Of a stretch of 64,000 nt of DNA, positions 17,702-26,416 are shown piece after piece. The DNA lies in contig NZ_CP172404.1 in NCBI RefSeq assembly GCF_048213115.1, positions 744,001-808,000 on the forward strand, written 5' to 3'. The notes beneath the pieces were generated by a model. The model did not search any database. It was given only the letters and a program-made list of their open reading frames with translations, and was not told the origin of the DNA. Every line of letters starts with the position of its first letter. Position 1 is the first letter of the stretch. The translations under genes and the position numbers were made by a program. The stretch comes from Niveibacterium terrae (lineage in GTDB: Bacteria > Pseudomonadota > Gammaproteobacteria > Burkholderiales > Rhodocyclaceae).

Positions 17702-18814
17702 TCAGCGTAGCAACTTGCCGTTGCGGTCGATGACCGCGAGTTCGCCCATTTCGACTCCGCTGCGCCGGTTGCCGGCGAAGCTGACGCGGAGTCCTCCCAG
17801 GTCGAGCTTGTCGATCCCCGCCAGGGCGGCCGGGAGTTTGGCCTTGTTGCCATTGGCGCGGCGCAGGCCTTCGATCAGCACCCGGCTGGCTACATAGGCT
17901 TCCATCATCGCCTGGCTCGGCTCGACATCGGATGGGCCGAACTTGCGATAGGCGGCGCGGAATTCCCGGACGAGGGGGACGGATTCGTTGAGCGTGTTCG
18001 GTGCGACTTCGACGACGCCGACTCCGTGTGCGGCCTGTTTGCCGATGATCTTCGCGAGATGCCCGCCCTCGACGAGAGAGAGCGCAACCAGTTGGGCGCT
18101 GCCGTTCTGGGCCCGGTAGCGTTGAATGAAGGCGGCGGCTCCCGCCGTCTGCGAAGCCAGTACGATCGCCTGCGGGGAGGATCTGAGCATCGCGCTGACC
18201 GCGCTGTCGACCTGAGCCGAGCCGGCGAGATAGCCGGCCGGGATCAGGCGGAGTTTGTTTGCCGCCGCATGCTTTTGCGCGTTGGCGAGCACTTCGCGGC
18301 CGTAGGCGTCGTTCTCATGGACGAGGCCGATCGAAGTTACCCCGGTGGTCGCCAGTTGTTTGAGGATCTGCGCCGTTTCGAACTCGAAGCTGGCACGGGT
18401 CAGGAAGATCCGGTGTGAAGCGCCCAGTTGCGCGGTGCCGGACCGGGCTCCGACCAGAACCAGATCGTTCTCGTCGAGCACATGGCTGTCGGCCAGCCTG
18501 CGCACCGCATCGTCACCGATGAAGCCGGTCAGCGCGATGGCCTTGTTCTGTTCGGAGAGCGTCTTGACCTGGCGGGCGATGTCGCCGAGTTCCTGGTTGA
18601 CGCTGACGAGGCGCAGCTTCTGTCCGGCAACGCCGCCTCGGGCGTTAGCTTCGGCCAGACCGATCTGGGTGCCGACCTCGGTGTGCCAGCCGACTCCGCC
18701 GTAAGGGCCATTGAGCGGAGTGACCTGAAGGATGGTGAGCTCGGCGTGGCTGATGCTGACGGCCAGCGCCGCCGCGACGCCACCGAGTGCGCGGATGAAA
18801 GTCAGATAGGACAT
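17702..18814 (-). CDS. ABC transporter substrate-binding protein, branched-chain amino acid (Peripla_BP_6) type
   Basis: Periplasmic ligand-binding protein of the type I LivJ/LivK fold. 370 residues with a signal peptide (MSYLTFIRALGGVAAALAVSIS, cut near SHA). A two-lobed domain follows: VTPLNGPYGGVGWHTEVGTQ at the start and TSIGLVHENDAYGREVLANA at the hinge region. No permease or ATPase genes are present on either side. It follows the other solute-binding gene by 23 bp on the same strand, so they are likely co-transcribed. Ligand unknown. It may serve an unlinked transporter or a periplasmic sensor. Confidence 0.85.
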   Translation of the reverse strand: MSYLTFIRALGGVAAALAVSISHAELTILQVTPLNGPYGGVGWHTEVGTQIGLAEANARGGVAGQKLRLVSVNQELGDIARQVKTLSEQNKAIALTGFIGDDAVRRLADSHVLDENDLVLVGARSGTAQLGASHRIFLTRASFEFETAQILKQLATTGVTSIGLVHENDAYGREVLANAQKHAAANKLRLIPAGYLAGSAQVDSAVSAMLRSSPQAIVLASQTAGAAAFIQRYRAQNGSAQLVALSLVEGGHLAKIIGKQAAHGVGVVEVAPNTLNESVPLVREFRAAYRKFGPSDVEPSQAMMEAYVASRVLIEGLRRANGNKAKLPAALAGIDKLDLGGLRVSFAGNRRSGVEMGELAVIDRNGKLLR

Positions 18815-18837
18815 CGTGGATTCCTCTTCGGGGGCGG

Positions 18838-20118
18838 TCAGTTGCGTGCCTTGCGGTTGCGGGCGGCGTCGGCGAGCAAGGCCTGGGCTTCGCGGGTCGG
18901 TTGGCTTCCGTTGAAATAGGTCGAGACGATGGTCTCCATCGCCGCCTGAACCGACGGAGCGACGGCCATGTTGTGGGCGATCGAGGGCACCAGACTGTTG
19001 CCCTGGGAGCTGGCTCGGAACGCTTCGGCGGAGTGTCTGGCGCAGTCGTCGAAATGATCCAGGCGGACATTGCTGCGTGCGGGGATCGATCCCTTTGCCA
19101 GGTTGAAGCTCTCCTGGAAGCTTGTGCCCATCAGCGCGTTGGCGAGATCGGTCTGGGCCTTGCGGGCGTCTTCATGGTGCCGGCGGAAGAAGACGAAGCT
19201 GTCGATGTTGTACGAGAAAGCCTTGTCCGTGCCGGGGGCCGCCAGGCACAGGAAATCGCGGCCGGGCTGCTTGCCGGCGCGGGTGAACTCGCCCTTGGCC
19301 CAGTCGCCCATGAACTGAAAGGCCGCGCGACCGTTGATGACCAGAGCCGTCGCGGTGTTCCACTCGCGCTTGGGGGCGCCGCTGTCGATGTATTTGTGCA
19401 GCGTGCGGAAGGTTTCGAGTGACTTGCTCATGGTCGGACTCTGGATCGCGGCGGGATCGAGCTCGACGAAGACTTTCCGGTAGAAGGCCGCACCGGCATT
19501 GCCGAGCACGACCGATTCGAGAAGCGTGAAGTCCTGCCAGGGTTGGCCACCGTGGGCGATCGGAATCAGGCCCGCTTTCTGAATCTTGTCGGCCGTGCGG
19601 ATCAGTTCGTCCCAGCTCTTCGGGGCTTCGACCCCGGCCTTCTTCAGCACGGCCGGATTGGCCCACATCCAGTTGACGCGGTGGATGTTGACCGGGGCGG
19701 CGACGTAGTGGCCGCCAAACTTCATTGCATTCGCAACAACGGGGGGGAGGTTGGCATCCCAGCCGCCTGCCCGGGCGATATCGCTGAGGTCGGCCAGGTA
19801 GCCCTCTGCTGCCCACTCCTGTATTTCCGGCCCTTTGATCTGCGCAGCTGTCGGCGGGTAGCCCGAGACGACGCGGGTCTTCAGAACGATCGCGGCGTTG
19901 TCACCCCCGCCTCCCGCAACGGGGAAATTGCGCCAGCGCTGGCCCGAGGCTTCCATTTTCTTGACGACTTCGGCCAGTGCGCGCGCTTCTCCTCCGGCCG
20001 TCCACCAGTGCAGCACTTCGATGTCGGCGCTGCGGGCGACGACGGGGAGCGAGAGCAGCGCGCTGGCTGCGAGAGAGCATAGGCCGCGATGACGGCGTCG
20101 AGTGAGGGGGTCTGGCAA
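18838..20118 (-). CDS. Sugar ABC transporter substrate-binding protein (GtsA-like)
   Basis: Type II (extracellular family 1) periplasmic binding protein close to glucose/mannose binders. The mature protein begins ADIEVLHWWTAGGEARAL. Further family landmarks are GYPPTAAQIKGPEIQEWA, NIHRVNWMWANPAVLKKAG and GGQPWQDFTLLESV. The start is a TTG at 20118 (read as Met-Pro-Asp-Pro), preceded by AGGAGAAG at good spacing; codons further upstream are unlike a signal peptide. About 426 residues. In related bacteria it is followed by gtsB, gtsC and malK-like genes; here a second binding protein follows and no permease is present. Confidence 0.85.
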   Translation of the reverse strand: MPDPLTRRRHRGLCSLAASALLSLPVVARSADIEVLHWWTAGGEARALAEVVKKMEASGQRWRNFPVAGGGGDNAAIVLKTRVVSGYPPTAAQIKGPEIQEWAAEGYLADLSDIARAGGWDANLPPVVANAMKFGGHYVAAPVNIHRVNWMWANPAVLKKAGVEAPKSWDELIRTADKIQKAGLIPIAHGGQPWQDFTLLESVVLGNAGAAFYRKVFVELDPAAIQSPTMSKSLETFRTLHKYIDSGAPKREWNTATALVINGRAAFQFMGDWAKGEFTRAGKQPGRDFLCLAAPGTDKAFSYNIDSFVFFRRHHEDARKAQTDLANALMGTSFQESFNLAKGSIPARSNVRLDHFDDCARHSAEAFRASSQGNSLVPSIAHNMAVAPSVQAAMETIVSTYFNGSQPTREAQALLADAARNRKARN

Positions 20119-20208
20119 GGTCTTCTCCTGGCGATGAGCAAAGCTCCGCCCTGCACCCGGGTGATGGGCGCACGGCGGCACGGGGTCGGCAATGGAAATC
20201 GGATCGGG

Positions 20209-20280
20209 TCAGGGCGCCCGGCGGGAGCCAGGAAGGTCGGGTGCGCGACGGAGGAAGGACTTTGAGATGGGTGCAGTCAT
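20209..20280 (-). CDS. Possible 23-codon leader ORF ahead of the binding-protein operon
   Basis: An ATG with a good GGAG ribosome site five to six bases upstream opens a 23-codon frame (MTAPISKSFLRRAP...) that stops 90 bp before the sugar-binding protein start. Position between the operator-like palindromes and the first structural gene suggests a leader peptide or spurious small ORF. I recognise no homologue. Confidence 0.3.
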   Translation of the reverse strand: MTAPISKSFLRRAPDLPGSRRAP

Positions 20281-20311
20281 TTTGTCTCCAGCGGGTCAAT
20301 CTATAATCGTT

Positions 20312-20339
20312 AACCCTTATGGGTTTATAAAATAAACCC
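20312..20339. promoter_or_regulatory. Operator-like overlapping palindromes upstream of the binding-protein operon
   Basis: AT-rich patch in an otherwise GC-rich gap. AACCC-TTAT-GGGTT (20312-20325) shares its right arm with GGGTTTAT-AAA-ATAAACCC (20321-20339), an eight-base perfect inverted repeat. A TATAAT hexamer lies alongside at 20303-20308 on the plus strand. Location and symmetry suggest a transcription-factor site controlling the minus-strand sugar-binding gene, about 200 bp away. The regulator is not identified. The remaining part of the 20119-20528 gap holds only the candidate leader ORF and the ndk -10 box. Confidence 0.5.
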
Positions 20340-20478
20340 TCACCTCCGGCTTGGCAATGGGGGGGCTTGTCGCCCTGCAGGGTGTGCCCGGGCGATGCCG
20401 GCGATCCGTGTGTGCGGGAAGCCCGGGGGCGGCTGGGTCTCTGCGCCCGATACTGGGGCGCTTGCGAAAACGTGCTGT

Positions 20479-20484
20479 TATAAT
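20479..20484 (+). promoter_or_regulatory. Candidate -10 box of ndk
   Basis: Consensus TATAAT located 44 bases before the ndk ATG. No well-spaced -35 is visible. Confidence 0.45.
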
Positions 20485-20528
20485 CGAGCGTTGCATATTG
20501 CCTTCAACAGCGGGATACGGAGAACGCC

Positions 20529-20954
20529 ATGGCCATTGAGCGCACCCTTTCGATCGTCAAGCCCGACGCCGTTGCAAAAAACGTCATCGGCAAGATCTAT
20601 CAGCGTTTTGAAGACGCCGGTCTCAAGATCGTCGCCGCCCGCATGGTTCATCTGTCCGCACGCGAGGCGGGGCAGTTCTATGCGGTGCACAAGGATCGCC
20701 CCTTCTTCTCCGAGCTGGTCGAGTTCATGACTTCGGGGCCGGTGATGATCCAGGTGCTCGAAGGCGAGGGCGCAATCGCGAAGAACCGCGAGTTGATGGG
20801 GGCGACCGATCCCAAGAAAGCGGCCCCGGGAACGATTCGCGCCGATTTTGCCGACTCGATCGATGCCAACGCCGTGCACGGCTCCGATGCTCCGGAGACC
20901 GCAGCCGTTGAGGTGGCATTCTTCTTTCCTGGCATGAACATCTACAGCCGCTGA
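20529..20954 (+). CDS. ndk: Nucleoside diphosphate kinase
   Basis: Transfers the gamma phosphate between nucleoside triphosphates and diphosphates through a phosphohistidine. 141 residues, standard. It begins MAIERTLSIVKPDAVAKN. The catalytic histidine lies in NAVHGSDAPETAAVEVAFFF. First gene of a long co-directional run; rlmN follows by 53 bp, an order conserved in betaproteobacteria. Confidence 0.98.
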   Translation: MAIERTLSIVKPDAVAKNVIGKIYQRFEDAGLKIVAARMVHLSAREAGQFYAVHKDRPFFSELVEFMTSGPVMIQVLEGEGAIAKNRELMGATDPKKAAPGTIRADFADSIDANAVHGSDAPETAAVEVAFFFPGMNIYSR

Positions 20955-21007
20955 GCGGTTTGAAAGCCGAGGCGGGTGCCCCGCTTTGGCACGCAGGCAT
21001 AAGGTTT

Positions 21008-22120
21008 ATGGAATCTGATCGCGCTCCCCTCGTCAATCTGCTCGACTTCGATGCCCGGGGGCTGACCGAATGGTTCGCCGCGCAGGGCGAGAAGCCTTTT
21101 CGCGCGCGTCAGGTTTTGCGCTGGATTCACCGCTTCGGCGTCACCGACTTTGACGAGATGACCGATGTCGCCAAGTCCTTGCGCGCGAAGCTCAAGCAGA
21201 TCGCCGAGGTCGTGCCGCCGACGCCGATCCGCGACAGCATCTCGGCGGACGGAACGCGCAAGTGGCTTTTTGATGTCGGTAACGGCAACGCGGTCGAATC
21301 GGTATTTATTCCCGAGACAAACCGCGGAACCCTGTGCGTCTCGTCCCAGGCCGGATGTGCGCTCGACTGCGCGTTCTGCTCGACCGGAAAACAGGGTTTC
21401 AGCCGCAACCTGAAGGCTTCGGAGATCATCGGTCAGCTGTGGATGGCCAATCGCCTGCTTGGCGCCTCTGCGGATGGGGAGCGCATCATCAGCAATGTCG
21501 TGATGATGGGGATGGGCGAGCCGCTGGCCAACTTCGACAACGTCGTCGCGGCGCTGAATCTGATGCTCGACGACAACGCCTATGGCCTGTCGCGTCGCCG
21601 GGTCACGGTTTCGACTTCGGGTCTTGTGCCGGTCATCGACAGGCTCCGCGAAGCCTGCCCCGTCGCGCTGGCGGTTTCGCTGCATGCGCCGAACGACGCG
21701 CTGCGCGATGTTCTGGTGCCGATCAACCAGAAGTATCCTCTGGTCGAGCTGATGGCTGCCTGTCGTCGCTATCTGGAGGCGGCCCCGCGCGATTTCATCA
21801 CTTTCGAATACATCATGATCGATGGGGTCAATGACGAAGTCGAGCACGCCCGTGAGCTGCTGCGCCTGGTGCGCGATGTTCCGTGCAAGTTCAACCTGAT
21901 CCCCTTCAATCCTTTTCCGAACTCGGATTTCCGCCGTTCTTCGCTCCCCAGGATCAAACGCTTCGCGCAGATCCTGATGGATGCCGGTATCGTTACGACT
22001 GTACGCAAGACGCGCGGTGACGACGTCGATGCGGCTTGCGGCCAGCTGGCCGGTCAGGTCGTCGACAAGACCCGACGGACTCTTGCTCGAACCATTCCTG
22101 TCACGGAGATCAAATCTTGA
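21008..22120 (+). CDS. rlmN: Dual-specificity 23S rRNA/tRNA adenine-C2 methyltransferase RlmN
   Basis: Radical SAM enzyme methylating C2 of A2503 in 23S rRNA and A37 of some tRNAs. 370 residues. The iron-sulfur cysteines are in CALDCAFCSTG (CxxxCxxC). VMMGMGEPLANFDNV is the SAM-binding GGEP-like region. The second catalytic cysteine is in the C-terminal GDDVDAACGQLAG. The start is the ATG giving MESDRAPLVNLL with AAGG upstream. Its stop codon overlaps the TTG start of pilF. Confidence 0.97.
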   Translation: MESDRAPLVNLLDFDARGLTEWFAAQGEKPFRARQVLRWIHRFGVTDFDEMTDVAKSLRAKLKQIAEVVPPTPIRDSISADGTRKWLFDVGNGNAVESVFIPETNRGTLCVSSQAGCALDCAFCSTGKQGFSRNLKASEIIGQLWMANRLLGASADGERIISNVVMMGMGEPLANFDNVVAALNLMLDDNAYGLSRRRVTVSTSGLVPVIDRLREACPVALAVSLHAPNDALRDVLVPINQKYPLVELMAACRRYLEAAPRDFITFEYIMIDGVNDEVEHARELLRLVRDVPCKFNLIPFNPFPNSDFRRSSLPRIKRFAQILMDAGIVTTVRKTRGDDVDAACGQLAGQVVDKTRRTLARTIPVTEIKS

Positions 22121-22902
22121 GACGCCTGGGAATCGCTTTACTTGGGGTGCTGCTGCTGAGTGGATGCGCGGGGGGGGCGTTTCGCAGCGGCGATGCGGAG
22201 CGTCCGGCTGCGGATCAGCCGGCCACGACGGAAGCGCGCAAGATCGCGCGCGCCCATGTCGAGCTGGGGGTCGCCTACCTGGAGATCAATCGGCTGGGGA
22301 CCGCGATGGAGGAGGCGAGGCTGGCGGTTCTGGTCGACCCGGCCTATGCACCCGCTCACCAGCTGCTGGCGGAGGTGCATTCTCGCCTCGACGAGAAACC
22401 CCAGGCCCTGGCTTCCTTCGAGAAAGCGCTGTCGCTGGCGCCTGGAGATCCCGATCTGAGCAACACCTACGGCTGGTTCCTGTGCACGATAGGGCGCGAG
22501 AAGGAAGGGCTGGAATGGCTGGCCAAGTCGGCGGCCAATCCCTTCAACACGTCGCTGAGCCGGCCCTATACGAATTCCGGTCTCTGCCATCTGCGCCTGA
22601 AGAACGATACGGCGGCGGCGGCGAGCTTCGCGCGGGCCCTGGCGCTCGATGGCAACAATGCGACCGCGGCCTTCAATCTGGCAGCGATCGCGTATCGCAA
22701 AGGCGATCTGATCCAGGCGCGCGCGCTGATCACTGAGCTGATCCGCAGCGAGAAGCCGACCGCGGAAGCGGTATGGCTGGGGATCAGGGTTGAGCACAAA
22801 CTGGGCAACAAGGAGGCCGAGGCGACCTATATCGCCCAGCTTCGCAAGGGCTTTGAATCTTCGCAGCAGTATCAGGACTATCAGGCGGGGCGATTCGAGT
22901 GA
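22117..22902 (+). CDS. pilF: Type IV pilus biogenesis lipoprotein PilF/PilW (TPR)
   Basis: Outer-membrane pilotin needed for PilQ secretin multimerisation. The start is a TTG overlapping the rlmN stop, with GGAG nine bases upstream. This yields a lipoprotein signal (MRRLGIALLGVLLLSGC) with lipobox LSGC. The 261-residue protein then carries about six tetratricopeptide repeats, including AYLEINRLGTAMEEARLA and QALASFEKALSLAPGDPD. Followed by rodZ with a four-base overlap. It complements pilB, pilC and pilD at the window start. Confidence 0.92.
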   Translation: MRRLGIALLGVLLLSGCAGGAFRSGDAERPAADQPATTEARKIARAHVELGVAYLEINRLGTAMEEARLAVLVDPAYAPAHQLLAEVHSRLDEKPQALASFEKALSLAPGDPDLSNTYGWFLCTIGREKEGLEWLAKSAANPFNTSLSRPYTNSGLCHLRLKNDTAAAASFARALALDGNNATAAFNLAAIAYRKGDLIQARALITELIRSEKPTAEAVWLGIRVEHKLGNKEAEATYIAQLRKGFESSQQYQDYQAGRFE

Positions 22903-23807
22903 GCACTGAATTGGAAAACGAATCCAGTCGGCCGGAACTCGGTGTTGCAGCTTCCGGCGAGGCGCTGCGTCAGGCGCGTGAAGCGCGGGGGCTTTCGCTC
23001 TCCGAGGTCGCGGGTACGCTGAAACTGACCGCCAAGCAGGTCGGGGCGATCGAGAGCGAGACCTTCGAACAGTTGCCCGGCATCGCGTTTGCGCGCGGTT
23101 TCATCCGCAATTACGCGCGCCTGCTGGGTCTGGATCCCGCGCCCTTGCTCGAGCGGCTGGAGCTGCCTGCCCAGGTCAAGGACTTGAGGCTGGCGCCCGA
23201 ATCGAACGCGGAAGGTTCGGTTCCGTGCGAGCCCGCTGGCTATCGTTCGCAGTCGGCCATGCCCGCCTTGCTGGCGGTCGCACTGATCGTGCTCGTTGGA
23301 CTCGCGGCCTGGTATTTCGATCTTGGCAAGCTGATCAAACCGAGGCTGGTCGAACAACCGGCCGAACAGTCCGAACCCCAGCTTGCTGCGTCCGAACCGC
23401 TCTTCCCGCCCCATACCGAGGAGACCGCGGTCGTGACCGCGCAGACCGAAGCTTCGGCGCCGGTCGTCGAGCAGTCAGGGCTTCCCGCCGCGTCCGAGGC
23501 TTCGGCTCCCGCCGCGCAGAGCGCTCCGCTCGTTGCCGCCAGCGCGGCCAGCGTCGCGAAGGCGAGTTCGGGATCCGGGCTGCACTTCAGCTTTGAGCGG
23601 GACTCCTGGGTCGAAGTGCGCGATGCGAGCGGGAAGGCGGTGTTTTCCCAGCTGGGCAAGGCAGGCAGCAGCCAGGATGTGCTCGGCCAGCCGCCGTTTT
23701 CGCTGGTGGTTGGCAACGTTCAGAGCGTCAAGCTCGAATTCAACGGACGTCCCGTCGATTTCGCCCCCCATACCAAGGGCAGCGTCGCTCGTCTGACGCT
23801 CAAGTAA
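22899..23807 (+). CDS. rodZ: Cytoskeletal protein RodZ
   Basis: Bitopic protein linking MreB to the elongation machinery. 302 residues: an N-terminal helix-turn-helix of the HTH_25 type (about 22-90, EALRQAREARGLSLSEVAG), then one membrane helix (about 125-145, PALLAVALIVLVGLAAWY). A proline/alanine-rich periplasmic linker and a C-terminal DUF4115 domain (about 230-302, LHFSFERDSWVEVRDASG) follow. The start is GTG in GTGA overlapping the pilF stop. Upstream of ispG, a conserved pairing. Confidence 0.93.
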   Translation: MSTELENESSRPELGVAASGEALRQAREARGLSLSEVAGTLKLTAKQVGAIESETFEQLPGIAFARGFIRNYARLLGLDPAPLLERLELPAQVKDLRLAPESNAEGSVPCEPAGYRSQSAMPALLAVALIVLVGLAAWYFDLGKLIKPRLVEQPAEQSEPQLAASEPLFPPHTEETAVVTAQTEASAPVVEQSGLPAASEASAPAAQSAPLVAASAASVAKASSGSGLHFSFERDSWVEVRDASGKAVFSQLGKAGSSQDVLGQPPFSLVVGNVQSVKLEFNGRPVDFAPHTKGSVARLTLK

Positions 23808-23813
23808 AACGCC

Positions 23814-25058
23814 ATGAGTGCTGATTTCGTTGCAAGCGGTGCCGCGCGGCGCCATCCCTCCCGCCAGGTTCGCGTTGGTTCTGTCGCCGTCGGGGGCGGA
23901 GCGCCCATCGTCGTTCAGTCGATGACCAACACCGATACCGCCGATGCGATCGCGACCGCGATTCAGATCGCTGAGCTGGCGAGGGCGGGTTCCGAACTCG
24001 TCCGCATCACCGTCAACAATGAAGATGCGGCGGCTGCCGTGCCGGCGATCCGCGAACAGTTGGCGAGGATGTCGGTCGATGTGCCCCTGGTCGGCGACTT
24101 CCACTACAACGGTCACCGCTTGCTCGCGCAGTTTCCCGAATGCGCCCGTCTGCTCGACAAGTACCGGATCAATCCCGGGAATGTCGGTGCCGGGCAGAAA
24201 AAAGATGCGCAGTTCGCCGAGATCGTCGAGCTGGCCTGTCGCCATGACAAGCCGGTGCGGATCGGCGTGAACTGGGGGTCGCTCGACCAGAGCGTGCTGG
24301 CCAGGATCATGGACCAGAACGCGAAGAGCCATGCTCCTCTCGATGCCGGCGCCGTGATGCGCGAGGCTCTGGTGGTCTCGGCGCTGGAGTCGGCCGCAAA
24401 AGCCGAGGAAGTCGGCCTGGGGCGGGACAAGATCATCCTCTCCGCGAAAGTTTCCAGCGTCCAGGATCTGATCGCGGTTTACCGGATGCTCGCCGCGCGC
24501 AGCGATTACCCGCTGCATCTGGGCCTGACCGAGGCCGGAATGGGCAGCAAGGGAATCGTTGCCTCGACGGCGGCTCTGGCTGTGCTGCTGCAGGAAGGCA
24601 TTGGCGACACGATTCGCGTCTCGCTGACGCCCGAGCCGGGCGGTTCGCGCGCCCAGGAAGTCATCGTTGCCCAGCAGATACTGCAGAGCATGGGGCTGCG
24701 CGCTTTCTCGCCGATGGTGACGGCCTGCCCGGGCTGCGGCCGTACGAGCAGCAGTTTCTTCCAGGAACTCGCGCAGAGCGTCCAGCAGCACATCCGGGAG
24801 AAAATGCCCGACTGGAAGCTCAATTACGACGGGGTCGAGAACATGACGCTCGCGGTGATGGGCTGCGTCGTCAATGGCCCTGGCGAGAGCCGGCATGCGA
24901 ACATCGGTATTTCTCTGCCTGGCAATGGCGAGAGCCCGGCCGCGCCAGTCTTCATCGACGGGGAAAAGGCGGTGACGCTGCGCGGCGAGCGCATCGCCGA
25001 GGAATTCGTGGCACTGGTCGACGATTACGTCGCCCGCAAGTATCTGCGCAAGCTCTGA
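23814..25058 (+). CDS. ispG: 4-hydroxy-3-methylbut-2-en-1-yl diphosphate synthase (flavodoxin)
   Basis: Iron-sulfur enzyme of the MEP isoprenoid pathway converting MEcPP to HMBPP. 414 residues, the longer proteobacterial form. Cluster cysteines are in TACPGCGRTSS and AVMGCVVNGPGES. The N-terminal barrel carries VQSMTNTDTADA and LVRITVNNEDAA. It starts six bases after the rodZ stop, within the rodZ-ispG-hisS-yfgM-bamB-der operon. Confidence 0.97.
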   Translation: MSADFVASGAARRHPSRQVRVGSVAVGGGAPIVVQSMTNTDTADAIATAIQIAELARAGSELVRITVNNEDAAAAVPAIREQLARMSVDVPLVGDFHYNGHRLLAQFPECARLLDKYRINPGNVGAGQKKDAQFAEIVELACRHDKPVRIGVNWGSLDQSVLARIMDQNAKSHAPLDAGAVMREALVVSALESAAKAEEVGLGRDKIILSAKVSSVQDLIAVYRMLAARSDYPLHLGLTEAGMGSKGIVASTAALAVLLQEGIGDTIRVSLTPEPGGSRAQEVIVAQQILQSMGLRAFSPMVTACPGCGRTSSSFFQELAQSVQQHIREKMPDWKLNYDGVENMTLAVMGCVVNGPGESRHANIGISLPGNGESPAAPVFIDGEKAVTLRGERIAEEFVALVDDYVARKYLRKL

Positions 25059-25111
25059 CGCGCAGGATTCAAGCCCGGGGAAGTCGATTCCGGGCGCATC
25101 TCAGAAAAGAT

Positions 25112-26416
25112 ATGGCTCAGAAACTGATACAAGGTGTGCGCGGGATGCACGACATCCTGCCCGACGAGGCCGAGCGCTGGGAAGTGTTCGAAGAACTGGT
25201 GCGCGGTTGGCTGCACGATTACGGCTATCGCCCGATTCGTACCCCGATCCTCGAGTTCACGCCGCTCTTCGTGCGCGGGGTTGGTGAGCACACCGACATC
25301 GTCGAGAAGGAAATGTACGCGTTCGAGGACAAGCTCAACGGCGATGCGCTGGTGCTGCGCCCGGAAGGGACGGCTTCGTGCGTGCGCGCGGTGCTCGAAC
25401 ACAATCTGCTCAACGCGCACGGACCGCAGCGGCTCTACTACCACGGGCCGATGTTCCGCCATGAGCGGCCGCAGAAGGGCAGGCAGCGCCAGTTTCACCA
25501 GTTCGGCATCGAAGCTTTCGGCTACAGCGGTCCGGATATCGACGCCGAGCACATCGTGATGCTGCACCGGCTCTGGTGCGATCTCGGGCTCGAAGAGGAC
25601 ATTCGCCTGGAGCTGAACTCGCTCGGTTCCAGTGACGAGCGGGCTGCTCACCGCCAGGCGTTGATCGCCTATTTCGAGGCGAATGCCGAACAGCTCGATG
25701 AGGATGCGAAAAGGCGCCTCTATACGAATCCGCTGCGCATTCTCGACACGAAGAATCCCGATCTTCAGGCGATCGTCGAAGCGGCACCAAAAATGCTCGA
25801 CTACCTTGGCGAGGAGTCGCGAGCACATTTTGAAGGAGTTCAGAGTCTGTTGCGCGACGCGGCGATCCCGTTCAGTATCAACCCGCGCCTCGTGCGGGGA
25901 CTGGACTATTACAACCGGACCGTGTTCGAATGGGTGACCGACAAGCTCGGAGCCCAGGCGACGGTCTGCGGCGGAGGCCGTTACGACGGCCTCGTCGAGC
26001 AGCTGGGCGGCAAACCGACGCCCGCCTGCGGTTTCGGTATGGGCATCGAGCGTCTGATGCTGCTGTGGGATGAAGTCCAGGGTGAGGCGGAAGTGGCTGG
26101 CCCCGACCTCTATATCGTCCACCAGGGCGAGAAGGCCGGAAGCTATGCCTTCCGCCTGGCCGAACAGCTGCGCGACTACGGTTTCTCGGTCGTGCTGCAC
26201 TGCGGTGGTGGCAGTTTCAAGGCTCAGATGAAGAAGGCGGATGCTTCCGGTGCGACGGTCGCGGTCGTGATCGGCGATGACGAAGTGGCCGCCGAAGAAG
26301 TGACTTTCAAACTCCTGCGGGAAGGGGGCGAGCAGCGCCGCGTTCCCGCCGCACAAATCGGCGAGATTCTCGCCGCTCAGCTCTACAACGTGGAAGAAGA
26401 AGATGGCAGCGTTTGA
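25112..26416 (+). CDS. hisS: Histidine--tRNA ligase
   Basis: Class II aminoacyl-tRNA synthetase. 434 residues. Starts MAQKLIQGVRGMHDILP. Motif 2 is in YYHGPMFRHERPQKGRQRQF. The histidine-specific LVRGLDYYNRTVFEW and motif 3 PACGFGMGIERLML are both present, as is the C-terminal anticodon domain. Overlaps yfgM by 14 bases. The catalytically inactive paralogue hisZ occurs nearby at 33.3 kb. Confidence 0.98.
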   Translation: MAQKLIQGVRGMHDILPDEAERWEVFEELVRGWLHDYGYRPIRTPILEFTPLFVRGVGEHTDIVEKEMYAFEDKLNGDALVLRPEGTASCVRAVLEHNLLNAHGPQRLYYHGPMFRHERPQKGRQRQFHQFGIEAFGYSGPDIDAEHIVMLHRLWCDLGLEEDIRLELNSLGSSDERAAHRQALIAYFEANAEQLDEDAKRRLYTNPLRILDTKNPDLQAIVEAAPKMLDYLGEESRAHFEGVQSLLRDAAIPFSINPRLVRGLDYYNRTVFEWVTDKLGAQATVCGGGRYDGLVEQLGGKPTPACGFGMGIERLMLLWDEVQGEAEVAGPDLYIVHQGEKAGSYAFRLAEQLRDYGFSVVLHCGGGSFKAQMKKADASGATVAVVIGDDEVAAEEVTFKLLREGGEQRRVPAAQIGEILAAQLYNVEEEDGSV

